From Bradyrhizobium arachidis (GTDB taxonomy: Bacteria; Pseudomonadota; Alphaproteobacteria; Rhizobiales; Xanthobacteraceae): 64,000 nucleotides of DNA. A model generated the notes under the pieces. The model did not search any database. It was not told where the DNA came from and was given only the letters and a program-made list of their open reading frames with translations. Position 1 is the stretch's first letter, and each line of letters begins with the position of its first letter. Shown here piece after piece: positions 52,857 to 61,766 of this stretch. A program made the translations under genes and the position numbers. The stretch covers positions 930,001-994,000 of the forward strand of contig NZ_CP030050.1 in assembly GCF_015291705.1 (NCBI RefSeq), read 5' to 3'.

Positions 52857-54683
52857 ATGATTCGACCGAGCCCGTCTGCACGAATGGCATGTCTGCCTCA
52901 CTTGGCCTGTCGCCTGGCGCTGTCGATCGTTCTGGTCCTGGTCGCAGCGACGAGCGCATTGGCCGACAAGCGGGTCGCGCTGGTTCTCAGCGTGTCCAAT
53001 TATCGAAACGTCGCGCGGCTGGCCAATCCCGACAATGACGCAGCTGCGATCAGCGACGTTTTCAAGCGGATAGGTTTTGATAGCGTCGTGCTGCGCCAGG
53101 ATCTCGGCGTGTCCGAGATGCGGCGGGCGGTGCGCGACTTCGCGGCTGTTGCCGCGGATTCCGACATGGCCGTGGTGTATTACGCCGGCCATGGCATCGA
53201 GGTGAACGGGGTCAACTTCCTGATTCCGGCCGATGCCCGTCTCCAGAGCGATTTCGATGTCGAGGACGAGACCGTTCCGCTGGACCGAATCCTCCAGGCG
53301 ATCAGTCCAGCGAAGCGACTGCGGCTCGTCATCCTCGATGCTTGCCGCGACAACCCGTTTGCGGAGCGGATGACGCGCGGTGTCGCCACCCGTTCGATGG
53401 GCCGCGGCCTTGCGAAGATGGAGCCGGCGACGGCGGATACGTTGATCGCGTTCGCCGCCAAGGCCGGCGCGGTTGCCGCCGATGGCGACGGTGCGCATAG
53501 CCCGTTCGCGACCGCGCTGCTCAACCATCTGGCGACGCCGGGTCTCGACCTCCGCCTGACGCTCGGCCGGGTTCGCGACGAGGTGCTGAAGAGCACGGCA
53601 CGGCGGCAGGAGCCGTTCGTCTACGGGTCACTCGGCGGAGACACGGTGGCGCTGGTGCCGCCGGTTGCCCCGCCGGTCGATCCGAACGCGGAATCCCGGC
53701 GGGACTATGAGCTGGCCGCGCAAACCGGCACCAAGCAGGCCTGGCTTTCCTTCCTGGCTGTTCATCCCAGCGGCATCTACGCCAACTTTGCTCATGCGGC
53801 GCTCGACAAGCTGGATGCGGCGGAGAAGGCCAGCGAGAAGGCAGACCTCTTGAAGCGTCAGGCCGAAGAGCAGGCCAGACAGAAGAGCGAGGACGTCAGG
53901 AAGCAGAGCGAGGAGCACGCCGCGCGCCAGGCCGAGCAGGCCAGGCTCCAGATGTCCGAGCAGGCCCGGCGTGATCTCGAACAGGACCGTCAACGCATCG
54001 CCGACCAGGCCAAGCGCGAGCTCGACGATGCCAGGCGGCAGGTTGCGGAGGCGCGGCGGCAGGTCGAGGAGGCGGCGGTCCAGGTCGAACAGGCGAAGAA
54101 ACAGGCCGCGCTGGATGCGCAGCAGCAGATCGAGGCCGCAAGGCGCGAGCAGGAGCAGCGCGAGAGGGAACGGCAGGCTGCGCTTGCCGCGCTAACTCCG
54201 CCGGCCGCACCGGCTCCGGCTCCTGCACCCGTCGTCGTGCCGGCGATGGATCCGGCGGATATCGCCCGTCTGCTCCAGGCGCATCTGAAGCGCGTCGGCT
54301 GCGATCCGGGTTCTGCCGATGGGGCCTGGACTACGCCATCGCAAAAGGCGCTGGACAATTTCAACCGAAATGCCGGCACCAAGTTCGACGTCAAGGTCGC
54401 CAGCCTCGACGCGCTCGATGCGGTACGCGCAAAGCCCGATCGTGTCTGTCCGCTGGTTTGCGCCAAGGGACAGAAGGTCGAGGGCGATCGCTGCGTCCAG
54501 ATCGTCTGCGACGGCAATGAGGTGCTGGATGCCCAGGGCGTGTGCCGGCGGCGTCCTGATCCGCCGCCGCAGAAGCCAAAGGCCGTGTCGCGCCACGAAC
54601 CAGCCCCGCGCGCGCCTGCTGCCCCAGCCGGCAGCGACGGTGGCAGATGCCATTCCTTCGGCGGGAAGCTCTATTGCCAGTGA
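52857..54683 (+). CDS. Caspase-fold (C14) protein with coiled coil and peptidoglycan-binding-like domain, copy 2
   Basis: This 608-residue twin of the protein at 50298 has the same order: leader (CRLALSIVLVLVAATSALA), caspase domain with His112 and Cys163, coiled coil, peptidoglycan-binding-like domain and Cys-rich end. The DNA matches copy 1 in long runs, with scattered third-base changes across the caspase core. The leader, the middle of the linker (ETGTKQAWLSF region) and the last 30 residues (GGRCHSFGGKLYCQ) differ. This pattern suits duplication with later gene conversion of the core. Confidence 0.9.
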   Translation: MIRPSPSARMACLPHLACRLALSIVLVLVAATSALADKRVALVLSVSNYRNVARLANPDNDAAAISDVFKRIGFDSVVLRQDLGVSEMRRAVRDFAAVAADSDMAVVYYAGHGIEVNGVNFLIPADARLQSDFDVEDETVPLDRILQAISPAKRLRLVILDACRDNPFAERMTRGVATRSMGRGLAKMEPATADTLIAFAAKAGAVAADGDGAHSPFATALLNHLATPGLDLRLTLGRVRDEVLKSTARRQEPFVYGSLGGDTVALVPPVAPPVDPNAESRRDYELAAQTGTKQAWLSFLAVHPSGIYANFAHAALDKLDAAEKASEKADLLKRQAEEQARQKSEDVRKQSEEHAARQAEQARLQMSEQARRDLEQDRQRIADQAKRELDDARRQVAEARRQVEEAAVQVEQAKKQAALDAQQQIEAARREQEQRERERQAALAALTPPAAPAPAPAPVVVPAMDPADIARLLQAHLKRVGCDPGSADGAWTTPSQKALDNFNRNAGTKFDVKVASLDALDAVRAKPDRVCPLVCAKGQKVEGDRCVQIVCDGNEVLDAQGVCRRRPDPPPQKPKAVSRHEPAPRAPAAPAGSDGGRCHSFGGKLYCQ

Positions 54684-54765
54684 TAAAGCGGGCAGGCCTC
54701 CCGTCGTTGGATGCGAGCGGATACGTCTTCCGTCTCGGCATGCCCCCGGGAATAGCCAACCCATT

Positions 54766-54999
54766 TTACAGCGTATCCATCCTCGGCGGCGGATAGTGCC
54801 GCGCCAGCACCGACAGCGACAGATGCCGCTCGCCCTCCGGCAGCTCCAGATAGGCCAGCACCAGCGGCCGCTTCCAGTCGCCGACGCCGAAGTCCATCGC
54901 CATCCATTTCTGCGGCTCGGGGCCTTCGAGGCCCCGGACCCAGACGAAATAGCGGGGGAGGTCGTCGGTCTCCGCTTCCGTCGTGCGTCTCCTGGCCAT
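54766..54999 (-). CDS. Small protein of unknown function
   Basis: The protein has 77 residues from the ATG at 54999; an upstream Met would add six. It reads MARRRTTEAETDDLPRYFVWVRGLEGPEPQKWMAMDFGV then GDWKRPLVLAYLELPEGERHLSLSVLARHYPPP. Predicted strands and a short helix suggest a folded cytosolic protein. The RYFVWVRGLEG...WMAMDFG layout is not tied to a known domain by me. It is convergent with the second caspase gene and divergent from the SRPBCC gene. Confidence 0.7.
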   Translation of the reverse strand: MARRRTTEAETDDLPRYFVWVRGLEGPEPQKWMAMDFGVGDWKRPLVLAYLELPEGERHLSLSVLARHYPPPRMDTL

Positions 55000-55122
55000 C
55001 AGAGCTACTCGCTGCATCGCTACGCGTTGCGGTAGGATATAGGTATCGGCGCGGCGAAGTCGAACGGCTTGCTGCGGATGGTCCTCATCGCGGCCTGCCG
55101 GTGCAAGCCGGAGAGCCTGGAA

Positions 55123-55593
55123 ATGACCTTCAAGACGGTGACTGAATCGATCCGGATCGCGGCGAAGCCGGGACGTGTTTGGGACGCGCTCACTGATCCT
55201 CAAGCGGGCGACAGATGGCGCAACGCTCATTTCAAGACAGACTGGCGCATCGGCGCGCCGTTCGAGATCGAGGCCGTGATCGGGACGAAGCGTTATCGCG
55301 ACAAGGGCCGCATCCTCGCGGTCGAGCCGCCGATGCTGCTTCGCTACGCCTATTGGTCGCGCGTCTCCGGTCTGCCGGACCATCCTCAATCATGGTCGAC
55401 CATCACGATGGCGCTCCGAGCCGACGGCGCGGAGACGATCCTGACGGTCGACCAACTGGTGCCCCCTTCACCTCCGCGTTCAGGACCCGGATGGGAGATT
55501 GGCGAGGACTCGGGCTGGAAGCATGCAGCCTTCTACTGGCGCAGCGCGCTCGCGATGCTGAAGCGCGTCGTCGAGGAAGAGCGCGGGAGCTGA
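55123..55593 (+). CDS. SRPBCC/AHSA1-like (START fold) protein
   Basis: The start at 55123 gives 156 residues; an earlier start would prepend a Cys-rich stretch that does not look native. The sequence ITESIRIAAKPGRVWDALTDP is the typical SRPBCC beginning, followed by KTDWRIGAPFEIE, KGRILAVEPPMLLRYAYWS, DGAETILTVDQLVPP and the final helix WRSALAMLKRVVEEE. The family binds hydrophobic ligands or acts as Hsp90 activator-like cochaperones. No partner gene is adjacent. The family call is good but the ligand is unknown. Confidence 0.86.
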   Translation: MTFKTVTESIRIAAKPGRVWDALTDPQAGDRWRNAHFKTDWRIGAPFEIEAVIGTKRYRDKGRILAVEPPMLLRYAYWSRVSGLPDHPQSWSTITMALRADGAETILTVDQLVPPSPPRSGPGWEIGEDSGWKHAAFYWRSALAMLKRVVEEERGS

Positions 55594-55609
55594 CGCGGAA
55601 GAGCTCCCT

Positions 55610-55912
55610 TCACTGCCAGAGCCGGCTCTCCGCCACGCGGTTGATGTCGGCGAGCCGGCGGTCGGCGTCGGCGTTCAGGTCGATGCTTGCGACCAGCGTC
55701 AGCAGACGCTGATAGGCGCCGTCGGCGACCTCGACCGGCAGCGGAGCCTCGTCAAACGCCTCGACATAGCTGCCGACGAGGCTGCTCAACAGGCGGCACA
55801 GGCCGCGCTGCTCAGGGTCGTCGCGACCGAGCGTCTCGAGCTTCTGCTGGAATGTCCGGAAGGTGCGCAGGCCGTGGTGCTGCTCTGAAAGCCACGCGTG
55901 CAGGTCGTTCAT
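55610..55912 (-). CDS. Small helical protein, unknown
   Basis: The protein has 100 residues: MNDLHAWLSEQHHGLRTFRTFQQKLETLG, then CRLLSSLVGSYVEAFDEAPLPVEVADGAYQRLLTLVASIDLN and ADRRLADINRVAESRLW. It is mostly helical, with no leader, and has a GGAGC site before the ATG. No known domain is recognised. It is convergent with the SRPBCC gene and is the last gene of ordinary appearance before the disturbed region that begins at about 55.9 kb. Confidence 0.7.
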   Translation of the reverse strand: MNDLHAWLSEQHHGLRTFRTFQQKLETLGRDDPEQRGLCRLLSSLVGSYVEAFDEAPLPVEVADGAYQRLLTLVASIDLNADADRRLADINRVAESRLWQ

Positions 55913-56562
55913 AAGAGCTCCTTCGAGTTACGGAAGAAGCTACCGGCTTATACAGTGGGGATGTGACAATTGGAAGGGAGGGGATGTTGAGGCAGTCCGT
56001 CTTCGCCAAAGGGCTTCGCCTGACACGCCTCTTCGCTCTCGCATGGCTGCGCCACGCGAAGGGCGAAGCGTGGTGCCCCTGGCCGATAATTGCCTAGAGC
56101 TATAACCAATTGAATCTGAAGCCACTTTTGTCATCGATTGCTGCCGATACCAGCACAAATACCAGCAGGGTGACGCGCGGTGTTCGCCGACAAAAATAAA
56201 AAGGAGGGTTCTCGCCGCAGGCACGCCTATGCAATTTCAAAAAGTTTTTGTCCGGCATCGAAGCTTGCGCAGCCGGCTTTTCGAATGCGGAGCCTCAAAG
56301 CGAAAGACGGTCGGAGGTTCGGGTCGTTCCCCCGCTACCAAACATACGATTTTGCACGCCAGACTACGATTATCGGCGATTTCGCCCGATCGATGGCAGC
56401 GCATCGGATACTGGGCGCGAACGGGACAGCTGCAAGGGTGATGTAGGCCTGCTTGCCCTTGACGCTGACCTCGATGCGCGGTGAAGACGCGACCGTCGGA
56501 GTTCAGACCCAAAACAGCCGATCGCTTGCTTGGTTGCGGTGATGCTCGGCCAGACTTGGATC
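55913..56562. other. Intergenic stretch with no intact gene; possible decayed tRNA 3' end
   Basis: Frames on both strands are short and not protein-like. Base composition is less GC-rich than the rest of the window (for example ACAAAAATAAAAAGGAGG at about 56190). Around 56310-56342, GGAGGTTCGGGTC then CCCCCGCTACCA resembles the T arm and acceptor end of a tRNA, but one stem pair is broken and no anticodon arm is found upstream. It may be a scar of an attachment site. Confidence 0.4.
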
Positions 56563-57457
56563 TTAGTGCGAGGAACCTGCTGTCTCGCCGCCGAGTTGCG
56601 CCACGAGCCAATCTGCAAAGGCGCGTACCACGGATCTCTGTCGGCTGGCGCGTGGGTAGATCAGGCGATGGCCGACGTACCGGATATCGTTGGCGCGTCC
56701 TGCCAACGGCGCAACCAATCGCCCGCTCGCGAGTTCGCGTTCGGCCAGAAGCGTTGATTCCAGCGCCGCTCCCAATCCCTCCGCGGCCGTGGCGATTGCC
56801 AGAAAGCTGCGATCGAATCTCATGCCGTGGAGCGCAGGGGCTTCCAATCCGTTTGCCGTGAACCATTGGTGCCACTGGACCTGCTTCACGTCCGAGCGAT
56901 TAGCGTCTGATTAAGAAGATCGGCAGGCTTCCTGATCGATTTTGCCAGGCCAGGTGAGCAGAGCGGGGTGACGTCTCCTCCGGGAGAGGAACAACCTCCA
57001 CGCCCTCCGCGCGCGGCGGACCGTAAACGATGTCGATATCGAAATCATCGTTCCTGAAGCGAGCGTAGTCCGTGCTCGCAGCCAGGCGCACCTCGAGCTT
57101 CGGATAAGGGGCGAGAAACTGTGCAAGCCGTGGTGCAAGCCACTGCGCAGCAAAATTGGGTGCCGAATGGACGCGCACCAATTGTGGTCCGCGCGCGGCG
57201 ACTTTCTCAAGGCCACGGCGGAGCTGATCGAACGCCGCTCCCGTGTGGCGCATCAAGTTTTTCGCGGGCCGGTGTGAGCCGAACTGATCGCGCACTGCGC
57301 TCGAACAGAACGGTGCGAAGCGTGTCCTCCAGCTTGCGGATCGTATGACTGACAGCACTTGGCGTCAGGTGAGGCTCATTCGCCACATCGCGGAATGATC
57401 CGTGCGAGCAGCGGTTTCAAAGGCGCGAATTGCCGATATCGGGACATTCGACAGCAT
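56563..57457 (-). pseudogene. LysR family regulator (GcvA-like), frameshifted
   Basis: The reading begins with ATG at 57457 (MLSNVPISAIRAFETAAR) and then shifts frame to GSFRDVANEPHLTPSAVSHT and LEDTLRTVLFERSARSVRL, a LysR helix-turn-helix. It shifts again to the effector domain (HTGAAFDQLRRGLEKVAAR, APNFAAQWLAPRLAQF, FDIDIVYGPPRAEG). A third shift near 56890 leads to QVQWHQWFTANGLEAPAL, then FLAIATAAEGLGAALES. Three frame changes make it a dead gene, or the sequence poor. The whole order matches GcvA-like LysR regulators. Confidence 0.85.
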
Positions 57458-57563
57458 TCCATAAGTGAGCCAGACTCGATCAGTGACAACTGTGCGTTTG
57501 TCGGCTGCGCGCCCGCGGGGCATTTTTAGCCTTGCCAAGGAAAAATAATTTGCGGAAGGAACT

Positions 57564-57845
57564 GATGCTGCTCAGCGGCAAGACAGCGTTCATCTCGGGT
57601 GCGGCCTCGCCGCGCGGCATCGGGCTTGCCACGGCGCGCCGGTTCGCTAGCGAGGGCGCGCGAGTTGCCATTCTCGATATAGATGCCGCAGAGGCCGCGG
57701 GTGCAGCGACCGCTCTGGGTGCAGAGCATATCGGGGTGTCGTGCGATGTCGCCGACAAGTCATCATGCGAACGGGCGGTCGCTCGCGTAATCGAAGCATT
57801 CGGCGGCATCAATATCCTGATCAATAAGGCCGGCATCACCCAGCC
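57564..57845 (+). pseudogene. SDR oxidoreductase, N-terminal fragment
   Basis: From the ATG at 57564, MLLSGKTAFISGAASPRGIG (glycine-rich NAD(P) loop), then ATARRFASEGARVAILDIDA and CDVADKSSCERAV and INILINKAGITQP, the SDR N-terminal half. After ITQP the frame continues into unrelated residues that are antisense to a transketolase fragment. The catalytic Ser and Tyr-Lys are lost. It is a truncated gene that meets the neighbouring fragment at about 57841. Confidence 0.87.
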
Positions 57846-58306
57846 GGAAGCTTCTCGACCAGCGGCTCGAATGCCATCACCTGTGTCGAACGACCGTCGT
57901 CATGCTGATTGTTGACGTCGACAATGCCGCCCAGATTGTTGAGCTTGTAATGGCCCGCCGACTGGATGGCCTCCCAGACCGAGCCTTCGTCCAGCTCGCC
58001 GTCGGAGAACAACGTGTACACCCGCGCGTCGGATTTCTTGCGCTTGAGCCCGAGGCCCATGCCGACGGCCATGCCGAGCCCAAGTCCGACCGAGCCGCCC
58101 GACATCTCCATTCCAGGCGTGTAGGAGGCCATGCCCGACATCGGCAGGGGGCCCTCGTCGCTGCCGTAGGTTTCGAGTTCTTGCTCGGGGACAATCCTCG
58201 CCTCGATCAAAGCCGCGTAGAGCGCAATGGCATAGTGACTATTGGAGAGCAGGAAGCGATCGCGCTCTTCCCATGACGGATCTTCCGCCCGGTACCGCAT
58301 CGCAAC
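57842..58306 (-). pseudogene. Transketolase N-terminal-subunit, internal fragment
   Basis: The minus strand encodes MRYRAEDPSWEERDRFLLSN, then YAIALYAALIEARIVPEQELETYG, MSGMASYTPGMEMSGGSVG, LFSDGELDEGSVWEAIQSAGHY and IVDVNNQHDDG, the TPP-binding part of a transketolase A subunit. Both ends are missing: it stops after EPLVEKLP where the SDR fragment begins, and the upstream end (58306) runs into unrelated sequence. The catalytic His of the N-terminal part is absent. It is a gene remnant of about 155 codons. Confidence 0.87.
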
Positions 58307-58353
58307 GCGGTGACGCACGGAGCAACCGACAAACCCATCGTCGTTCACGCCGA

Positions 58354-58586
58354 GACGCGAAGGGATCGTTCGAACTCTGGGTCGCCAGTGCGGGTGAGGC
58401 GATTCCGGAAACGGTGATGGATAAGTTGTTCGAACCTTTCTTCCGCGGCAAAGCTCGTGCGAGCAAGCAGGGGCTTGGACTGGGACTCTACATCGCCTCT
58501 CAGATCGCAAAGGCCCATGGGGCGCTTTGACCGTCGCATCGAACTCCGCTGGAACCCGCTTCACCTTCTCTATGCCTCTTGCGTAG
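58354..58586 (+). pseudogene. Sensor histidine kinase, C-terminal ATPase fragment
   Basis: The frame reads FELWVASAGEAIPETVMDKLFEPF, then FFRGKARASKQGLGLGLYIASQIAKAHG, the G1/F/G2 region of a HATPase domain. After AHG one base shift gives LTVASNSAGTRFTFSMPLA and a stop, the normal C-terminal end. The N-terminal sensor, the His box and the N box are missing. About 75 codons of a kinase tail remain. Confidence 0.83.
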
Positions 58587-58654
58587 CCTGCCAGCACTGG
58601 CCGTGCCCCGCCGGCGGCACGTCCTCAATCCATCACCGAGACGCGATACTGCGA

Positions 58655-59832
58655 TTATCCTTCGATGACGTGCCCCAAAGCCCTTAGCGGACGGACGCGA
58701 TCGCTGACGATCTTCAGGATGGCCAGCATTGGAACGGCCAGGATCGCGCCGGGCACCCCCCACATCCAGAACCAGAACACCAGCGACAGGATGATCAGCA
58801 CGGGATTCAGGGTGAAGCGTCGCGCAAGAAGCATGGGAGTCAGGGTCTCGCCCTCAGCGAGGTGGATGCAGAAGTAAAGAATCGCGGGCAGCAAGGCCCA
58901 CCACAAGCTGTCGAAACTCAACATTCCGGCGAGCAGGAAGATGACGGTTCCCAACAACGGCCCCAGAATTGGAACGTAGTTGAGCAGAAAGCAGCGGCTC
59001 CCCACAACAAGGGATCTCCAAGCCCGCAGAGGTACATCGCAGCCGCCGTCGCAATTCCCACCGCAGCATTCATGGCCGTGATCGTGAGCAGATAGGCCGA
59101 TATGTCCGCTTCGATCTGCTGGAAGATATCCACGGCCTGCCTCTTGTCGCCAAAATTCGGCAGCACCTCGACGATGCGTCGTAGAAAAATGTCGCCTGCG
59201 ACCAAGAGGAAATAGAGCACCAGAACTGTCGTGAACAAGCCGTCGAGCACGGCGCGCGTTCCGGCAAAGAGCACGCCGGTCAGACCGAGATTACGGCGAA
59301 CCGAAACGGTGGGCTCCTTGGTTCCGGGAGAATCCGCGACGTGCTCAGCCTGTTGGACAACCTTTTGCAGCGCTTCAATCGGGCGCTTCAGGACGACCAG
59401 ATGAGTTTCCAGGCGCGGTAAGCCCTCCGGCAATTTCTCCGCCCACGTCGCGGCGGGTAATGACAGGGCCGCCACAAAGCCGACGAGCGCTCCGACGACG
59501 AGCAAAATCGCCAGGAGTGCCCCGACGGCGCGGGGTAGGCCGATACGTTCGAGCAGATCCACGGCAGGTTGCAGAATGAGCTGCAACACGAAGGCGAGCA
59601 CCACGGGCAGTATGATCGGGCTTGCCACGTATACCGCAGCCAGTACGGCCAGTGTCAGCAGGCTACCGAGAAAGAACGTCTGCGGACTGGACGGCAGCGG
59701 CATCTCGACATTGTCGACCGCCTGCGTTGGCAAGGCCCCCGATTCCGACGTGTCGGCGTCCTGCCCTGGCGGCGAGGGGGCCTCCTGCGGCAACATCGAA
59801 AGCGAAACCAAGGGGTCTCCTCCATCCTCCAC
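58655..59832 (-). pseudogene. AI-2E family transporter (PerM-like), single frameshift
   Basis: Two overlapping frames make one AI-2E permease. The first (59832 to about 59000) has the N-terminal helices (FLGSLLTLAVLAAVYVASPIILPVVLAF) and the soluble loop with LGLTGVLFAGTRAVLDGLFTTVLVLYFL. The second (about 59000 to 58655) has FLLNYVPILGPLLGTVIFLL, LAEGETLTPMLLARRFTLNPVLIIL and FWMWGVPGAILAVPMLAILK, the conserved C-terminal part. One base has been lost or gained at about 58985-59000. Sequencing error is possible; otherwise it is inactive. Confidence 0.88.
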
Positions 59833-59915
59833 GCAAATCTGTCCTGCCGGCAGCCAAGTAACCCTGCGCGGTCATGGCGAGCGGTACGCGCCAGCGCATC
59901 GCCGCATCCAATGGA

Positions 59916-60920
59916 CTAGTGCAGAGTCTCGGCAGCGGCTTCGTCGATAGCCGCCATCAGATCTCGCGTGGCAGACTGTTGGATCATATGCCCGGCTCCA
60001 CGAATGCGGTGCAGCTTGCTCTGCTTGACCTCGTCGTGCAGCCTGGCCGATTGCTCATCGATATCGATCAGACGATCATCCTCGCCCGCGAGTATGATCG
60101 TCGGCATGTCGAGTTCGCCGTAGGTCTTCGAAGAAGCAAATGCAGCGGGAACCATCAACGTCGATTCCGCCGCACTGGCGCGGAGCTGTGATGGCCGGAC
60201 GGCCATTTCCTTCGGAAAGCCGGCGAATTTTCCGGGGACTGGTTGCGGGCCGAACACCTTGCGCAACATTGCCGGCCACATCAATCGACCCAGGATCGGT
60301 GAGACAGTGTAGCTGATGATATCGCCAAGCGCGGGTGTAGCGGATAAAGATGAGGCCACTGCGTCGGCTCGCGCGGTCGGAAAATAGTATCCCGATGCCA
60401 GCACCAGCGCTTCGACGAAGGAAGCATGCCTTATCGCCAGCGCAACCGCGACTGACGCCCCCCACGAATGCCCGAGTACAATGGCTCGCTGAACGCCCAG
60501 CCCATCAAACGCCTTCCTGAACAGGTCCGCCTGTGCCTCCGGCGTCCAAACCACATCTCGCGGCCGCTGGCTATGCCCGAAGCCCGGTCGGTCGAAGACG
60601 ATCACCCGGTAATTCTCGGCTGCCAGATCGATCAGGCCGCTCGACTCGAAATCCTGGATCATGCTGCCATTGCCGTGGAAGAGAACCAGCGCGCGGCCAT
60701 TGCCGCGCTCCACATAGTGCAGACGGACCCCGTCGACGTCGATGAACCGACCCTGTGGCGGGTTATCACGCTGCGCTTTCTCGGCAAGATGCCGGTTCGC
60801 GATCGCCGTCGCCGCCACAAGGGTAGCGGCCCCAGCAAAGGTGGCGATGGCGGGATATCGCCTGAAGGCGGCCAGACAGTCGGACAGGAATGCGGAAGAA
60901 CGTGTTTGCGAAAAAGCCAT
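59916..60920 (-). CDS. Alpha/beta hydrolase
   Basis: The start at 60920 gives 334 residues; an upstream in-frame Met at 60986 is less likely. An N-terminal membrane segment or leader (FAGAATLVAATAIAN) comes first. The fold follows: LVLFHGNGSMIQDF (oxyanion), GHSWGASVAVAL with the nucleophile Ser, AGEDDRLIDID with the Asp, and GAGHMIQQSA with the His. VFDRPGFGHSQRP is typical of the family. It is probably a membrane-bound esterase or haloalkane-dehalogenase relative; the substrate is unknown. Confidence 0.9.
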   Translation of the reverse strand: MAFSQTRSSAFLSDCLAAFRRYPAIATFAGAATLVAATAIANRHLAEKAQRDNPPQGRFIDVDGVRLHYVERGNGRALVLFHGNGSMIQDFESSGLIDLAAENYRVIVFDRPGFGHSQRPRDVVWTPEAQADLFRKAFDGLGVQRAIVLGHSWGASVAVALAIRHASFVEALVLASGYYFPTARADAVASSLSATPALGDIISYTVSPILGRLMWPAMLRKVFGPQPVPGKFAGFPKEMAVRPSQLRASAAESTLMVPAAFASSKTYGELDMPTIILAGEDDRLIDIDEQSARLHDEVKQSKLHRIRGAGHMIQQSATRDLMAAIDEAAAETLH

Positions 60921-61092
60921 GTGCAACACCTTGAGTGGTCTGCACGACGCCTCACGCCAATGAGAAATATTGCAGGTGATGCTCAACGGGGACGAGCGAG
61001 CTTTCGTTCCACGCGGTCAATCGCAGCTTTGGGAACATAGAGACCTCGGTCCCGTTCAACATTGTTACTCTTCCCAAGGAGTGGCTGATCTA

Positions 61093-61257
61093 ATGACTAA
61101 CAACAAGAACTCGAATGAGAAGCAGCCCGGCGAGAACCCCGATGGCAAGTACCACTTCAATCCCGGAAATATGGCAGGGAAAACGCCGGAGGATGCGGAG
61201 CAGAGCGACAAAAATCGCGGCACTCCGCATGATCACAAGGAAGAGCCCGCCGGTTAG
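61093..61257 (+). CDS. Small hydrophilic protein, unknown
   Basis: The protein has 54 residues with an AAGGAG site before the ATG at 61093. It reads MTNNKNSNEKQPGENPDGKYHFNPGNMAGK, then TPEDAEQSDKNRGTPHDHKEEPAG, almost all polar, with many Asn, Glu, Lys and Pro. It has no hydrophobic core and is likely unstructured. Small hydrophilic proteins of this composition in rhizobia are often stress-induced; no family is recognised here. It is followed by about 180 bases without a gene. Confidence 0.65.
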   Translation: MTNNKNSNEKQPGENPDGKYHFNPGNMAGKTPEDAEQSDKNRGTPHDHKEEPAG

Positions 61258-61370
61258 AACTTGTCGATGAGGCCGCCGCTTGGCGGTCTCGCTTTCTCTC
61301 GCTGTGGCCGGTGAAGGGCACGGCCGCTGTGATTTTGCCCAGACTCTTACTGATGACCGTTCTATGCTAA

Positions 61371-61404
61371 CAGAGACATCCATGGAGCAGAGACATCCAT
61401 GGAG
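61371..61404. repeat. Tandem 17-bp direct repeat
   Basis: CAGAGACATCCATGGAG occurs twice back to back with no mismatch. It lies just before the minus-strand terminator. It could be a slippage duplication. Confidence 0.85.
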
Positions 61405-61411
61405 CCGGAAC

Positions 61412-61440
61412 GAAAAGCCCCGGCCCCGAGGGCCGGGCCG
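61412..61440 (-). terminator. Probable intrinsic terminator
   Basis: On the minus strand, GGCCCGGCC and GGGCCGGGGC pair around a four-base loop and are followed by TTTTC. It begins just after the stop of the weakly supported gene at 61442-61681. Confidence 0.6.
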
Positions 61441-61441
61441 A

Positions 61442-61681
61442 TCAGAAGCATGAGTCCAAGTCGGGCAATAAAGAACAGAGTACGCGTAGACAGCTCTGGC
61501 TGTTCAAAAAGGAACAGAATGCGGTCCGCTGGCACTCGCCGCCCAACTGTGGGAATATATAGCTAGGGTCATACAGGTCTGAGCATCGCAGGGCGTCCGA
61601 TCCAGCCGATTTGTGGAAGGCTTCGTCTAGGGTGACGTCGTGCGGCAATGAGTCCATCCAAATTGCCCGAATGGTCTCCAC
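61442..61681 (-). CDS. Uncertain small protein
   Basis: An open frame of 79 codons starts at a GTG at 61681, or at an ATG 24 bases later. The product includes IWMDSLPHDVTLDEAFHKSAGSD and CSDLYDPSYIF, then a Cys-containing end (CQRTAFCSFLNSQSCLRVLC). There is no clear ribosome site. A terminator lies directly after the stop, which is the best support. No domain is recognised. Confidence 0.35.
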   Translation of the reverse strand: METIRAIWMDSLPHDVTLDEAFHKSAGSDALRCSDLYDPSYIFPQLGGECQRTAFCSFLNSQSCLRVLCSLLPDLDSCF

Positions 61682-61766
61682 GCAGGCTGATTGAGCAATT
61701 TGGTACAGCGTCTATCGATCGACATGCTTGGCTTCCTCCTCGATCCTCCAAGTCAAAGGCGACACC

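Noticed and set aside
57532..57915. 127-codon protein starting upstream of the SDR fragment
   Set aside because: The last third is antisense to a transketolase fragment, so it is a chimera of two broken genes.
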